A stretch of DNA of 8,797 nucleotides from Acidimicrobiaceae bacterium (GTDB lineage: Bacteria; Actinomycetota; Acidimicrobiia; Acidimicrobiales; Salinilacustritrichaceae): contig DMTU01000181.1 in assembly GCA_003476595.1 (NCBI GenBank), forward strand, positions 7,049 to 15,845. The letters are read 5' to 3'. The notes below the pieces were generated by a model that did no database searches, was not told where the DNA came from, and saw only the letters and a list, made by a program, of their open reading frames with translations. Each line of letters opens with the position of its first letter. Position 1 is the stretch's first letter. Of this stretch, positions 1 through 6,065 are shown one piece after another. A program made the position numbers and the translations under genes.

Positions 1-374
1 GCCAACGTCAGACCGAGGCTCGCAGCCACGGCGCTGCCCGAGCCGATGAGGAGGCCGTCGCCGAAGAGATCAGTGGAGACAGCAAGATAGATCATCCACA
101 TGCGTCCGCTGCCCTCGGCGCGGCTGGCGATGATCGACTGCGCGAGGAGGTACACCGCGCCGCCGACGAGGAAGGCGACGGCGATCTGCCACCCCGCCAG
201 CACCGCCAGTGCCTCGGGCATGATCTCGATGGCGACGACGGCGAAGACGATCCCGACCGCAGCATGCAGGGCACGGTTTCGCCAGGGGTCGCTCGGTGAG
301 AGCGTCTCGGCGAGGGCTGCGCCGGCGAAGTTCCCCGCGAAGGGCAGGAGCGCGAGGAGCAGGACCCGGGTCAC
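1..374 (-). CDS. ZIP-like metal permease (N-terminal 124 residues, truncated by window edge)
   Basis: Four hydrophobic segments are visible at about residues 4-22, 37-58, 62-83 and 93-123. Segment 2 carries EIMPEAL (50-56), close to the HxLPEA motif of ZIP (Zrt/Irt-like) metal transporters. Segment 4 carries STDLFGDGLLIG where ZIPs usually have HNxPEG. ZIP proteins move Zn, Fe, Mn or related divalent metals into the cytoplasm through a TM4-TM5 metal site; TM5 lies outside the window. The GTG start (374-372) overlaps the TGA stop (373-371) of the cyclase gene as GTGA, so the two are very probably translationally coupled. I see no separate strong ribosome site. The changed TM4 motif (acidic D101/D106, no His) makes the metal uncertain, and a non-transport membrane role cannot be excluded. 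Fairly sure of family, unsure of substrate. Confidence 0.72.
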   Translation of the reverse strand, partial: MTRVLLLALLPFAGNFAGAALAETLSPSDPWRNRALHAAVGIVFAVVAIEIMPEALAVLAGWQIAVAFLVGGAVYLLAQSIIASRAEGSGRMWMIYLAVSTDLFGDGLLIGSGSAVAASLGLTL

Positions 375-1039
375 GTCGTCGATGGCTGGTAGCGGTCGGG
401 AGCGGACAGGAACCTCACCTGACAGGTCGCCGAGCAGAACGACATCGACACGCCGGCGACGGTGGAGGTGGGTGTGCCCGGCCCCGGGGTGATCCGCATC
501 CCGCAGACCGCATCGGTGACGCAGTCCTCGGGGTGGCAGAGCAGGACCCGGAAGACAGCGACGGAGTCGTGGAAGCCCCGGATTTCGGTGGCGCCGAGCG
601 GTTCCACCTGCCACCCCGCATCCGCGGCCGCCCGCGCGGCGTGCTCGGTGACCCGCAGCTCCCCGGGTGGAGCGAGGTCGGAGAGCCGTGCCGCCAGGTT
701 CACGACGGCTCCCAGCACGTCGTCGCCACGATCGATGACCGGGCCGGTGGCGATGCCGCCGGTGACCTCGGGCATCGCTTCGGCGTCGTGGAGTCGGTGG
801 CTGACGTCGTCGGCCACCTCGATGGCTGCAGCCGCATCGCGCGCCTCGAGCAGCACCCCGTCACCGAGGGTCTTCACCAGCCGCCCTCGACCCGCCACCG
901 CGGCCGTGACGGCATCGACGAAGCGGTCGACGACCGCGGCGGCGGCATCGTCGCCGTGGGCGTCGGTGAGCGCCGTGAACCTCGTCAGGTCGAGGAAGAC
1001 GATCGTCCGATCGGGATCAGATGCCACGGGAGCGAACAT
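371..1039 (-). CDS. Class III adenylate/guanylate cyclase domain fused to C-terminal YHS domain
   Basis: The 222-residue soluble protein has a cyclase catalytic domain at about 10-165 and a YHS-type domain at about 173-217. All canonical class III residues are visible: metal-binding D17 (FLDLTRF) and D60 (TLGDG), substrate-base residues K56 and D107 (the adenylate-type Lys/Asp pair), and transition-state N114 and R118 in VVNLAARL. It should therefore be an active, cAMP-forming enzyme once dimerised. The tail has DAVCGM (176-181) and FCSATC (201-206), matching the YHS domain found in copper/heavy-metal ATPases and their partners; C179, C202 and C206 are likely metal ligands. No membrane segment is seen. 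ATG at 1039 is the first ATG; an in-frame TTG at 1063 would add eight residues. It is coupled by GTGA to a ZIP-like transporter, suggesting metal-responsive cyclic-nucleotide signalling (inference). Confidence 0.88.
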   Translation of the reverse strand: MFAPVASDPDRTIVFLDLTRFTALTDAHGDDAAAAVVDRFVDAVTAAVAGRGRLVKTLGDGVLLEARDAAAAIEVADDVSHRLHDAEAMPEVTGGIATGPVIDRGDDVLGAVVNLAARLSDLAPPGELRVTEHAARAAADAGWQVEPLGATEIRGFHDSVAVFRVLLCHPEDCVTDAVCGMRITPGPGTPTSTVAGVSMSFCSATCQVRFLSAPDRYQPSTT

Positions 1040-1155
1040 GTCACGACGCCGGCCGGCCCGCAACCGGGCGATGTGGGGCGCAGCCTGGGCTCGGACATAC
1101 TGGAAGTCCCCCTCCGACCCCGATGCGGCGCCACGCGAGCGCCCCGAGGAGTGAC
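1040..1155. promoter_or_regulatory. Divergent intergenic region between cyclase and dsbA-like operon
   Basis: These 116 bases must hold the promoters of both the leftward cyclase-ZIP pair and the rightward DsbA-VKOR-DUF305 operon. I see no convincing -35/-10 pair on either strand. A partial dyad GACAtacTGGA sits at 1094-1104 and resembles, with one changed base in the right arm, the ACA-N3-TGT elements noted elsewhere in the window. GAGGAG at 1146-1151, four bases before GTG 1156, is the likely ribosome site for the DsbA-like gene and decides its start. Confidence 0.5.
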
Positions 1156-1797
1156 GTGTCGAAGAACCTGAAGATGTCCCTGGCGTTGGTGTTCGCCGCC
1201 CTCATCGCCGTCCTGGTCGCGGCCAACGCAGGTGGCGGGGACGACGGGCCGGAGGTGGCGACCGAGGACGGCGGCGCGCAGGTGGTCCGGCCCGACAGCC
1301 AGCGTCTTTCCACGAGTGACTCCGACGTGACCTTCGTGGAGTTCTTGGACTTCGAGTGCGAGGCGTGCCGAGCCGCACACCCTGCCATCGAGGAGCTCCG
1401 GTCCCGCTTCGGCGACGACATCACCTTTGTGGTGCGGAACTTTCCCCTTCACGCCAACTCCGTCGCAGCGGCGCGTGCCGCAGAGGCCGCGGCCGCCCAG
1501 GACAAGTTCGAGGAGATGTACGACCTGCTCTTCGAGACGCAACCGGAGTGGGGTGAGAAGCAGTCGTCCCAGGAGGAGGTCTTCTTCGGCTTCGCCGAGG
1601 ACCTCGGGCTCGACATGGAGGAGTTCCGCTCCGTCTACGACGATCCGGCCACGCTCGAGAAGATCGAACGGGACCAGGCCGACGGCGAGGCCCTCGGCGT
1701 GAGCGGCACCCCGAGCTTCTTCCTCGACGGCGAGAAGCTCGAGGTGCAGTCCTTCGAGGAGCTCGTCCAGCGGCTGGAGCAGGCCGTCGATGCTTGA
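1156..1797 (+). CDS. Membrane-anchored DsbA-like thiol-disulfide oxidoreductase
   Basis: The 213-residue protein has a positively charged N-terminus, one hydrophobic segment at about 7-24 (signal anchor; no lipobox) and then a DSBA-like thioredoxin domain from about 57. The redox site is FECEACR, with C68-E-A-C71, and the cis-proline loop is SGTPSFF with P186. An all-helical insertion (about 90-175) lies between them, as in the DsbA_2/thioredoxin_4 group. It should oxidise Cys pairs of exported proteins outside the membrane. The next gene, which overlaps it by 8 bp, encodes a VKOR, the usual actinobacterial partner that re-oxidises DsbA and passes electrons to quinone. GTG 1156 is preferred because of GAGGAG at 1146-1151; ATG 1174 would leave the anchor without its basic residues. 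Isomerase or reductase activity cannot be told apart from oxidase by sequence. Confidence 0.9.
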   Translation: MSKNLKMSLALVFAALIAVLVAANAGGGDDGPEVATEDGGAQVVRPDSQRLSTSDSDVTFVEFLDFECEACRAAHPAIEELRSRFGDDITFVVRNFPLHANSVAAARAAEAAAAQDKFEEMYDLLFETQPEWGEKQSSQEEVFFGFAEDLGLDMEEFRSVYDDPATLEKIERDQADGEALGVSGTPSFFLDGEKLEVQSFEELVQRLEQAVDA

Positions 1798-2449
1798 CCA
1801 GGCCGTGCGGCCCGTCACGCCTCCCGGCGACGACGGCGCACGCGTGGCGACGGAACCGTCCCCAGCGGCACGACGGACTGCGTCGGTGCTGGTCCTCGGT
1901 GGCGCGGTGGGACTGGTCGCCGCCGTCGTGCTGCTGATCGAGAAGATCAAGCTGATCGAGGACCCCGACTACATCCCGAGCTGCAGCATCAACCCCATCC
2001 TGAGCTGCGGGTCGATCATGCGGACCGACCAGGCCGAGGCGTTCGGGTTCCCCAACCCGATCATCGGCGTGGCCGGGTTCGCTGCGGTGCTCACCGTGGG
2101 CGTCGCCATCTTGAGCGGTGCGACCTTCGCCCGGTGGTTTTGGCTCGGCCTGCAGGTCGGCGTCACCTTCGGGATCGGGTTCGTGCACTGGCTGATCTTC
2201 CAGAGCCTGTATCGCATCGACGCCCTGTGCCCGTACTGCATGGTGGTGTGGGCCGTGACCATCCCGCTGTTCTGGTACGTCACCTTGCACAACGTCCGGC
2301 ACCGACACCTCCGCCTGCGAGGGGTCGCCGCCCGGCTCGGGGCGGCTGCGGAGGAGTACCACGGCGTGGTGCTCACGGGCTGGTACCTCATCGTCATCGG
2401 ACTCGTCGCCCAGCGGTTCTGGGACTACTGGTCGACCCTGCTGACCTGA
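1790..2449 (+). CDS. Vitamin K epoxide reductase (VKOR) family membrane protein
   Basis: The 219-residue integral membrane protein has helices at about 31-50, 91-110, 115-138, 150-166 and 192-208. The VKOR signature is complete: loop cysteines C65 and C73, S75 and FGFPNP (85-90) after the first helix, and the redox motif CPYC at 147-150 before helix four. Bacterial VKORs take electrons from DsbA-type proteins through the loop cysteines to CPYC and on to a quinone, so this is the likely oxidant of the DsbA-like protein encoded just upstream. ATG 1790 lies inside the end of that gene (8-bp overlap, different frame), with GGAG at 1776-1779 as a possible ribosome site. No thioredoxin domain is fused here, unlike some bacterial VKORs; the separate upstream gene supplies it. 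The first 30 residues are cytoplasmic, polar and of unknown use. Confidence 0.93.
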   Translation: MLDQAVRPVTPPGDDGARVATEPSPAARRTASVLVLGGAVGLVAAVVLLIEKIKLIEDPDYIPSCSINPILSCGSIMRTDQAEAFGFPNPIIGVAGFAAVLTVGVAILSGATFARWFWLGLQVGVTFGIGFVHWLIFQSLYRIDALCPYCMVVWAVTIPLFWYVTLHNVRHRHLRLRGVAARLGAAAEEYHGVVLTGWYLIVIGLVAQRFWDYWSTLLT

Positions 2450-2462
2450 ACGGGAGCAACAC

Positions 2463-3170
2463 ATGGACGTCGACCGCTACGTGCCACGGACCTGGCTCGC
2501 CCTCGCCGGCCTCGTCGGGGCCTTCGCCTTCCTCGGGGCCGCCGTCACCTACTTCGTGATGGAGCGCGATGAGCGACCCCCGGACGAGTCCTCTGCCGAC
2601 GTCGGGTTCCTGCAGGACATGCTCGACCACCACGAGCAGGCACTGACCCTGTCGGCGTGGGAGCTGCAGAACGGGACCACCCCGGCGGCCCAGATGTTCG
2701 CCCGGGAGGTGCTGCAGCAGCAGTCCTGGGAGATGGGTCAGATGCAGCGGCAGCTTGACCAATGGGGGTACGCCAGGCAGGACCGTTCCCCTATGGCGAT
2801 GGACTGGATGGGCATGGCGACCGCACCCGATGAGATGCCTGGGTTGGCGAGCGACGCCGAGCTGGAGGCGCTCCGGGAAGCAGAGGGGGCCGAGGCGGAT
2901 GCACTGTTCATGGCGCTGATGGAGGACCACCACCGAGGGGGTGTCTCCATGGCTGCGGCGGCCGCGGAGCAAGCGTCCGATCCGTGGGTTCGCGACCTGG
3001 CCGGCCGCATGGCGCGCAACCAGGCGATCGAGATCAACGAGATGCAGGCCGCGCGTGAGCGGGCCGGCCTGGACGCCTCTCCCGACGGCTACGAGCCCGG
3101 GCCGTTCCCCGACCACGGGGACGGCGGGGAGATGCCCGACTCAGAGGACATGGATCACTCCAACGGCTGA
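2463..3170 (+). CDS. Membrane-anchored DUF305 (copper-binding CopM-like) protein
   Basis: The 235-residue protein has one hydrophobic anchor at about 11-33 and then a DUF305 region of two similar helical halves. Half one has FLQDMLDHHEQAL with H56-H57 and a Q..WEMGQM helix (about 86-94). Half two has LFMALMEDHHRGG with H156-H157 and a RNQAIEINEM helix (185-194). The linker 108-128 is rich in Met. The ferritin-like DUF305 family includes cyanobacterial CopM, a periplasmic copper-binding protein; the His pairs and Met clusters fit metal binding but the metal is inferred. The acidic, His/Met-containing tail (about 214-232) could also bind metal. GGGAG at 2452-2456 gives good spacing to ATG 2463. 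Thirteen bases separate it from the VKOR gene, so it is probably the last gene of the disulfide operon, although it contains no Cys itself. Confidence 0.88.
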   Translation: MDVDRYVPRTWLALAGLVGAFAFLGAAVTYFVMERDERPPDESSADVGFLQDMLDHHEQALTLSAWELQNGTTPAAQMFAREVLQQQSWEMGQMQRQLDQWGYARQDRSPMAMDWMGMATAPDEMPGLASDAELEALREAEGAEADALFMALMEDHHRGGVSMAAAAAEQASDPWVRDLAGRMARNQAIEINEMQAARERAGLDASPDGYEPGPFPDHGDGGEMPDSEDMDHSNG

Positions 3171-3188
3171 ACCCGGTCGAGGTCGGCC

Positions 3189-4076
3189 CTACAGGTTGGG
3201 GTCGGCCGGTTCGCGGCCGATCTTGAGATCACATCCGTTCCGCATCGGCGGAGCCAGTTCGGCGAGCGCCTCGTCCGTCGTTGCGACCGCATCGGTTGGC
3301 GGCTTCGGGGCGGTGGCGTCCGCCGGCAGCATGAGGTAGTCGATGATCCAACCGGTGTCGGGGGCGGGCGTGCCCGGTGAACCCGCGACGGAGTCACGCA
3401 CCTGTACGCGGACGATCTCGCCGTCCGTCGCGATCCATGCGTCGACGATGGGGACGGCTTCATCGCCCTCGACCACGAAGCGGAAGCCGTCAGCCAGCGT
3501 GTCGTCGGACGTGCGGATCGGGACGATGGGCTGGGCCTCGCTGCGCTCGAGCGTCGCCGCCACGGTCGCGTTGCCGTCGGGTGGAGGGCCCGTCGCTGCG
3601 ACGTAGGAAGCGAGGTCCGCACCGAGGATGCGGGTGAGCTGGGGCCGGACCCGTTCCACGTCCGCTCGATCGATCCGCAGCCAGGCCCAGCTGTCCAGAT
3701 CGACGGAGAACAGCTCAGCGCTGAGGTAGACGGCATCCGCCTCGACGATCGCCGTGCCGGGGCCGGCCGGTGTCTTCGTGGTGAGGACCACGGTGCCGTC
3801 CGGGAAGACGGTGCCTTCGAGCTGTCGGTTGGGTAGGACGCAATCGAGCACACCCGTGCCTCGTGCGCGATATGCGAAGCGGAAGCCGTCTCGTGGCTCA
3901 GCCAGGCGCGCCTCGAGCGCAGGTCCGTCGGGGTCGTCGCCCCTACCAGCCGAGGAGGCCAACGCGTACGATCCGACCGCTACGGCCAGGATCAGCAAGA
4001 CGGCGAGCGTGCATCTCCTCTTCCAGCGCCCGACGACCGTCGTGGCTTGGACGCCCTCGGTCGGAGCAGGCACCAT
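3189..4076 (-). CDS. Anchored extracytoplasmic protein of unknown function, possibly LolA/LppX-like fold
   Basis: I do not recognise this 295-residue protein firmly. It has a basic cytoplasmic start (GRWKRRC, 16-22), a hydrophobic segment at about 23-41 with no lipobox, then an exported domain rich in beta-strand patterns: DGFRFAYRARG (63-73), EGTVFPDGTVVLTT (87-100), AIVEADAVYLSAELF (109-123) and SWAWLRIDRA (129-138). The order of an exposed pocket strand, 'vYl' and 'WlriDra' recalls the LolA/LppX-LprAFG lipid-binding fold, but I cannot confirm it. C79 and C282 are the only exported cysteines and could form a disulfide made by the nearby DsbA/VKOR pair. It is convergent with the DUF305 gene (18 bp between stops) and divergent from ctaG (53 bp between starts). 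ATG 4076 lacks a clear ribosome site, so the start is moderately sure. Confidence 0.7.
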   Translation of the reverse strand: MVPAPTEGVQATTVVGRWKRRCTLAVLLILAVAVGSYALASSAGRGDDPDGPALEARLAEPRDGFRFAYRARGTGVLDCVLPNRQLEGTVFPDGTVVLTTKTPAGPGTAIVEADAVYLSAELFSVDLDSWAWLRIDRADVERVRPQLTRILGADLASYVAATGPPPDGNATVAATLERSEAQPIVPIRTSDDTLADGFRFVVEGDEAVPIVDAWIATDGEIVRVQVRDSVAGSPGTPAPDTGWIIDYLMLPADATAPKPPTDAVATTDEALAELAPPMRNGCDLKIGREPADPNL

Positions 4077-4086
4077 TGGAAGATGG

Positions 4087-4097
4087 TACAGGGTGTC
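4087..4097. promoter_or_regulatory. Candidate operator: TACAgggTGTC dyad between hypothetical gene and ctaG
   Basis: The 53-base divergent gap 4077-4129 holds TACA-GGG-TGTC, an imperfect dyad (ACA/TGT arms perfect, outer T/C mismatched). It lies 10 bp from the leftward ATG and 32 bp from the rightward GTG, so a bound protein could affect both genes. The same ACA-N3-TGT layout occurs at 6485-6495 and 7287-7297. No clear -35/-10 boxes are visible. GGAG at 4119-4122 is the ctaG ribosome site. Operator function is inference. Confidence 0.35.
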
Positions 4098-4129
4098 GCA
4101 GGTTGTCGCCGTCGGGTCGGAGTCGACCA

Positions 4130-4957
4130 GTGACCGACACGATCGACATGGTTCCGTTCGAGCTGCGGGCCGAGGCCTGGCTCCTCGTGCTCGGGCTCGC
4201 CATCGGCTACCAGTGGGCCGTGCGAAACCTCGGCCCTCGGCTCACCGACTTCGAGCCCGAGGAGGTGGCCGGTCGGCGGCGTCTCTTCATGGCCGGCCTC
4301 GTCGTCCTGGCGATTTCGGTCTCGTGGCCGATCGACACCATCGGTGACGGCTACCTGTTCAGCATCCACATGACGCAGTACCTCCTCATGTCGTTCGTCT
4401 CGGCACCTCTGCTGGTGGCGGGGACACCAGGTTGGATGCTCACGACCCTGACGCAGCCGATCGATCCCCTCGTCCGGCGCTTGGCACGCCCGGTGGTGGC
4501 CATAGCGCTGTTCAATGCCGTGCTGGTGCTCAGTCACTGGCCTGCCCTCGTCGGCGTCTACCTTCGGGTCGACGTCGTGCACTTCGGCATGCATGCCCTC
4601 TGGATGATCGCCGGCTACGTGTTCTGGCTGCCCATCCTCAACCGGGCACCAGAGCACTACGGCAAGCTGTCCCCGCCGCTCCAGATGGTGTACCTGTTCC
4701 TGTCATCGGTCATCCCGACCGTGCCGGCTTCGTTCCTGACGTGGGCCGAGACCGGTCTGTTCGACGAGTACGCGGCCGCTCCGCGCCTCTGGGGTGTCAC
4801 CGCGGTCCAGGACACCCAAGCTGCTGGGGCGATCATGAAGCTCGGTGGCGGGCTCTTCCTGTGGGGCCTGATCGTGGTCATCTTCTTCCGCTGGGCCGCC
4901 ACCCAATCGCAGCCGGCTCCACGTCGAGCACCGAGCGGGGAGCCAGCGTCGACATGA
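4130..4957 (+). CDS. ctaG: Cytochrome c oxidase assembly protein, CtaG (caa3_CtaG) family
   Basis: The 275-residue polytopic membrane protein has about seven helices (around 16-32, 52-66, 79-98, 120-137, 150-171, 183-204 and 238-254). Family landmarks are present: SIHMTQYLLMSFVSAPLLVAGTP (start at 78), SHWPAL (135-140), HFGMHALWMIAGYVFWLPI (151-169) and VQDTQAAGAIMKLGGG (226-241). CtaG proteins of this family are needed to build caa3-type cytochrome oxidase, probably by handling copper for its CuB centre in the membrane. H80, H136, H151 and H155 are candidate ligands; where many relatives have HMxQH, this one has Tyr at 84. GTG 4130 is chosen over ATG 4148 because GGAG at 4119-4122 sits seven bases before it. 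Its TGA is shared with the ATG of the next small gene (ATGA), implying an operon. Confidence 0.9.
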   Translation: MTDTIDMVPFELRAEAWLLVLGLAIGYQWAVRNLGPRLTDFEPEEVAGRRRLFMAGLVVLAISVSWPIDTIGDGYLFSIHMTQYLLMSFVSAPLLVAGTPGWMLTTLTQPIDPLVRRLARPVVAIALFNAVLVLSHWPALVGVYLRVDVVHFGMHALWMIAGYVFWLPILNRAPEHYGKLSPPLQMVYLFLSSVIPTVPASFLTWAETGLFDEYAAAPRLWGVTAVQDTQAAGAIMKLGGGLFLWGLIVVIFFRWAATQSQPAPRRAPSGEPAST

Positions 4958-5133
4958 TCACGATCCTGATCCTCGCATCAGCAGAAGGCGAGCGAGCGGC
5001 GGCGAACAACGCCGCTGCCCTCGCCGCGTTCGTGCCCCTCGTGGCGTGGATCCTCGTCGCTGCGTTCCTGATCATGCGCCGTCGTCGTCGCCACCGCCCC
5101 GCCGATGACCACGAGACGGACGACGACGGGTGA
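4954..5133 (+). CDS. Small single-helix membrane protein downstream of ctaG
   Basis: This is a 59-residue protein I do not recognise. Its ATG overlaps the ctaG stop as ATGA and its own stop overlaps the next start as GTGA, which strongly supports it being real despite its size. It has a short hydrophobic start (ITILILA), a polar stretch (EGERAAANN, 11-19), one strong membrane helix at about 20-41, then a basic stop-transfer run (RRRRRHR, 43-49) and an acidic tail (DDHETDDDG). The positive-inside rule puts the C-terminus in the cytoplasm. There are no cysteines and only two histidines. A role in oxidase assembly or as a small oxidase-associated subunit is suggested only by position behind ctaG. 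Confidence 0.7.
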   Translation: MITILILASAEGERAAANNAAALAAFVPLVAWILVAAFLIMRRRRRHRPADDHETDDDG

Positions 5134-5318
5134 GCACAGAGTGGCCTGCCACCGCGACGGTGGCTGCGCCGGGACCGCCGGAGGGTTCGGGTGGCGTGGG
5201 AGGCGCACCCGGCATCGCCGCTGCCGTCTTCTTGGCCGTGATCGTGGTCGCTGCCCTGACCGGACTCGTGCGCTCGATCGTCCGGCACAGATCCGAGCGT
5301 CGGCGTCCGCGGCCCTGA
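5130..5318 (+). CDS. Second small single-helix membrane protein in ctaG operon
   Basis: This 62-residue protein starts at GTG 5130, overlapping the preceding stop as GTGA. It has a Pro/Gly-rich, probably extracytoplasmic N-terminus (about 1-27), one membrane helix at about 28-47 (IAAAVFLAVIVVAALTGLV) and a strongly basic cytoplasmic tail (RHRSERRRPRP). It has the same topology as its upstream neighbour but no obvious sequence similarity to it. Its TGA (5316-5318) is directly followed by TCA, the stop of the opposing CPBP gene, so the two genes meet without a spacer. Function unknown; the tight coupling to ctaG suggests a membrane partner of that protein or of the oxidase. Confidence 0.65.
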   Translation: MSTEWPATATVAAPGPPEGSGGVGGAPGIAAAVFLAVIVVAALTGLVRSIVRHRSERRRPRP

Positions 5319-6065
5319 TCAGAGCAGGACGAGTGCCGTGAAGGTGGTGGCGTTGAAGCCGACGTGCACCGCGATCGCAGTTCCCAGCCTGCCCGTCTTG
5401 ACGACCGCAGCGGCGAAGACCAGTCCGGCGGCGGTGAGACCGGCGAACTGCAGCGGCTGGAAGTGCGTGGCTCCGAAGAACAGAGACGACCCGATCACGG
5501 CCGCAAGCGTCCCCCACCGCTCCCGCAACGTGCCGAGCAGCAGTCCCCGGAAGAACAGCTCCTCCACGACGGGAGCGACCAGCACCACGCCCACACCCAT
5601 CAGCACGAGCAGGATGCCGTTGAAGTCAGCGAGGAGATCCTCAGCGGGAGCGGACAGATCGTCCTCGTCGAACCACGAGCGGAACGGCAGGTAGAGGAGG
5701 GGAAGCAGCACCAGCTGCGTCGCCACGCCCACGACGAGGCCAAGGACGTCTGATGCATGGAGCTCGGTTCGGACCGCTCCCACGTACCTCGGTGCCCCTG
5801 GGCGCGATCGTGCGTACACCACGACACCGACGAAGCCGGCCCAGAGGCCGACCTGGCCGGCGAGGATCGTGAGCGGACCGTCGGCGTCGAGGGTGACGAG
5901 CCCGACGACGCCACTGGCGATCCCGGCAGCAACGAGGGCCAACAGGTAGCCGAGGAGGACCTCGGGCACCGACAACGGGCGTGCCGGCCATGGTCCCCGA
6001 CCGGCAGTCGTACTCGGGTACCGGCGCTGCTGCCTGGCTTCATCTGGATCCTGGCTAGACGGCAA
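5319..6065 (-). CDS. CPBP family intramembrane glutamic-type metalloprotease
   Basis: The 248-residue membrane protein has about seven helices and all three CPBP (Rce1/Abi) motifs: EELFFR (E168, E169, R173), FFGATH (F197, H201) and HVGFN (H234, N238). These form the active site of Rce1-like prenyl-protein proteases; in bacteria family members cleave in or near the membrane or serve in peptide maturation and immunity. The substrate here is unknown. No in-frame ATG occurs before the internal helices, so TTG 6065 is taken as start, with GGGA about seven bases upstream; this overlaps the end of the cupredoxin gene by 11 bp. A GTG at residue 33 is the alternative and would remove only a polar, Arg/Pro-rich leader. 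It is likely the last gene of the M15-cupredoxin-CPBP unit. Confident of family, less so of start. Confidence 0.9.
   Translation of the reverse strand: MPSSQDPDEARQQRRYPSTTAGRGPWPARPLSVPEVLLGYLLALVAAGIASGVVGLVTLDADGPLTILAGQVGLWAGFVGVVVYARSRPGAPRYVGAVRTELHASDVLGLVVGVATQLVLLPLLYLPFRSWFDEDDLSAPAEDLLADFNGILLVLMGVGVVLVAPVVEELFFRGLLLGTLRERWGTLAAVIGSSLFFGATHFQPLQFAGLTAAGLVFAAAVVKTGRLGTAIAVHVGFNATTFTALVLL

Noticed and set aside
1033..1045. ACATGT palindrome at the cyclase start codon, considered as a further operator
   Set aside because: It lacks the three-base centre of the other dyads and is explained by the ATG start itself.
296..1171. Plus-strand open frame opposite the cyclase
   Set aside because: The minus strand has the complete class III cyclase catalytic set and a YHS tail; the plus frame is a shadow.
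985..1950. Antisense open frame (321 codons) across the DsbA-like gene
   Set aside because: It spans the divergent promoter and overlaps two genes with clear motifs; no domain seen.
1421..2464. Antisense open frame (347 codons) opposite the VKOR gene
   Set aside because: Composition is Arg/Pro/Gly/His-rich low complexity and it opposes a gene with a complete VKOR signature.
3169..3212. Inverted GAACC...GGTTC and direct GGTCGGCC repeats at the convergent junction, considered as terminator
   Set aside because: The 5-bp arms are 34 bases apart and the direct repeat is within GC-rich background; no U-tract.
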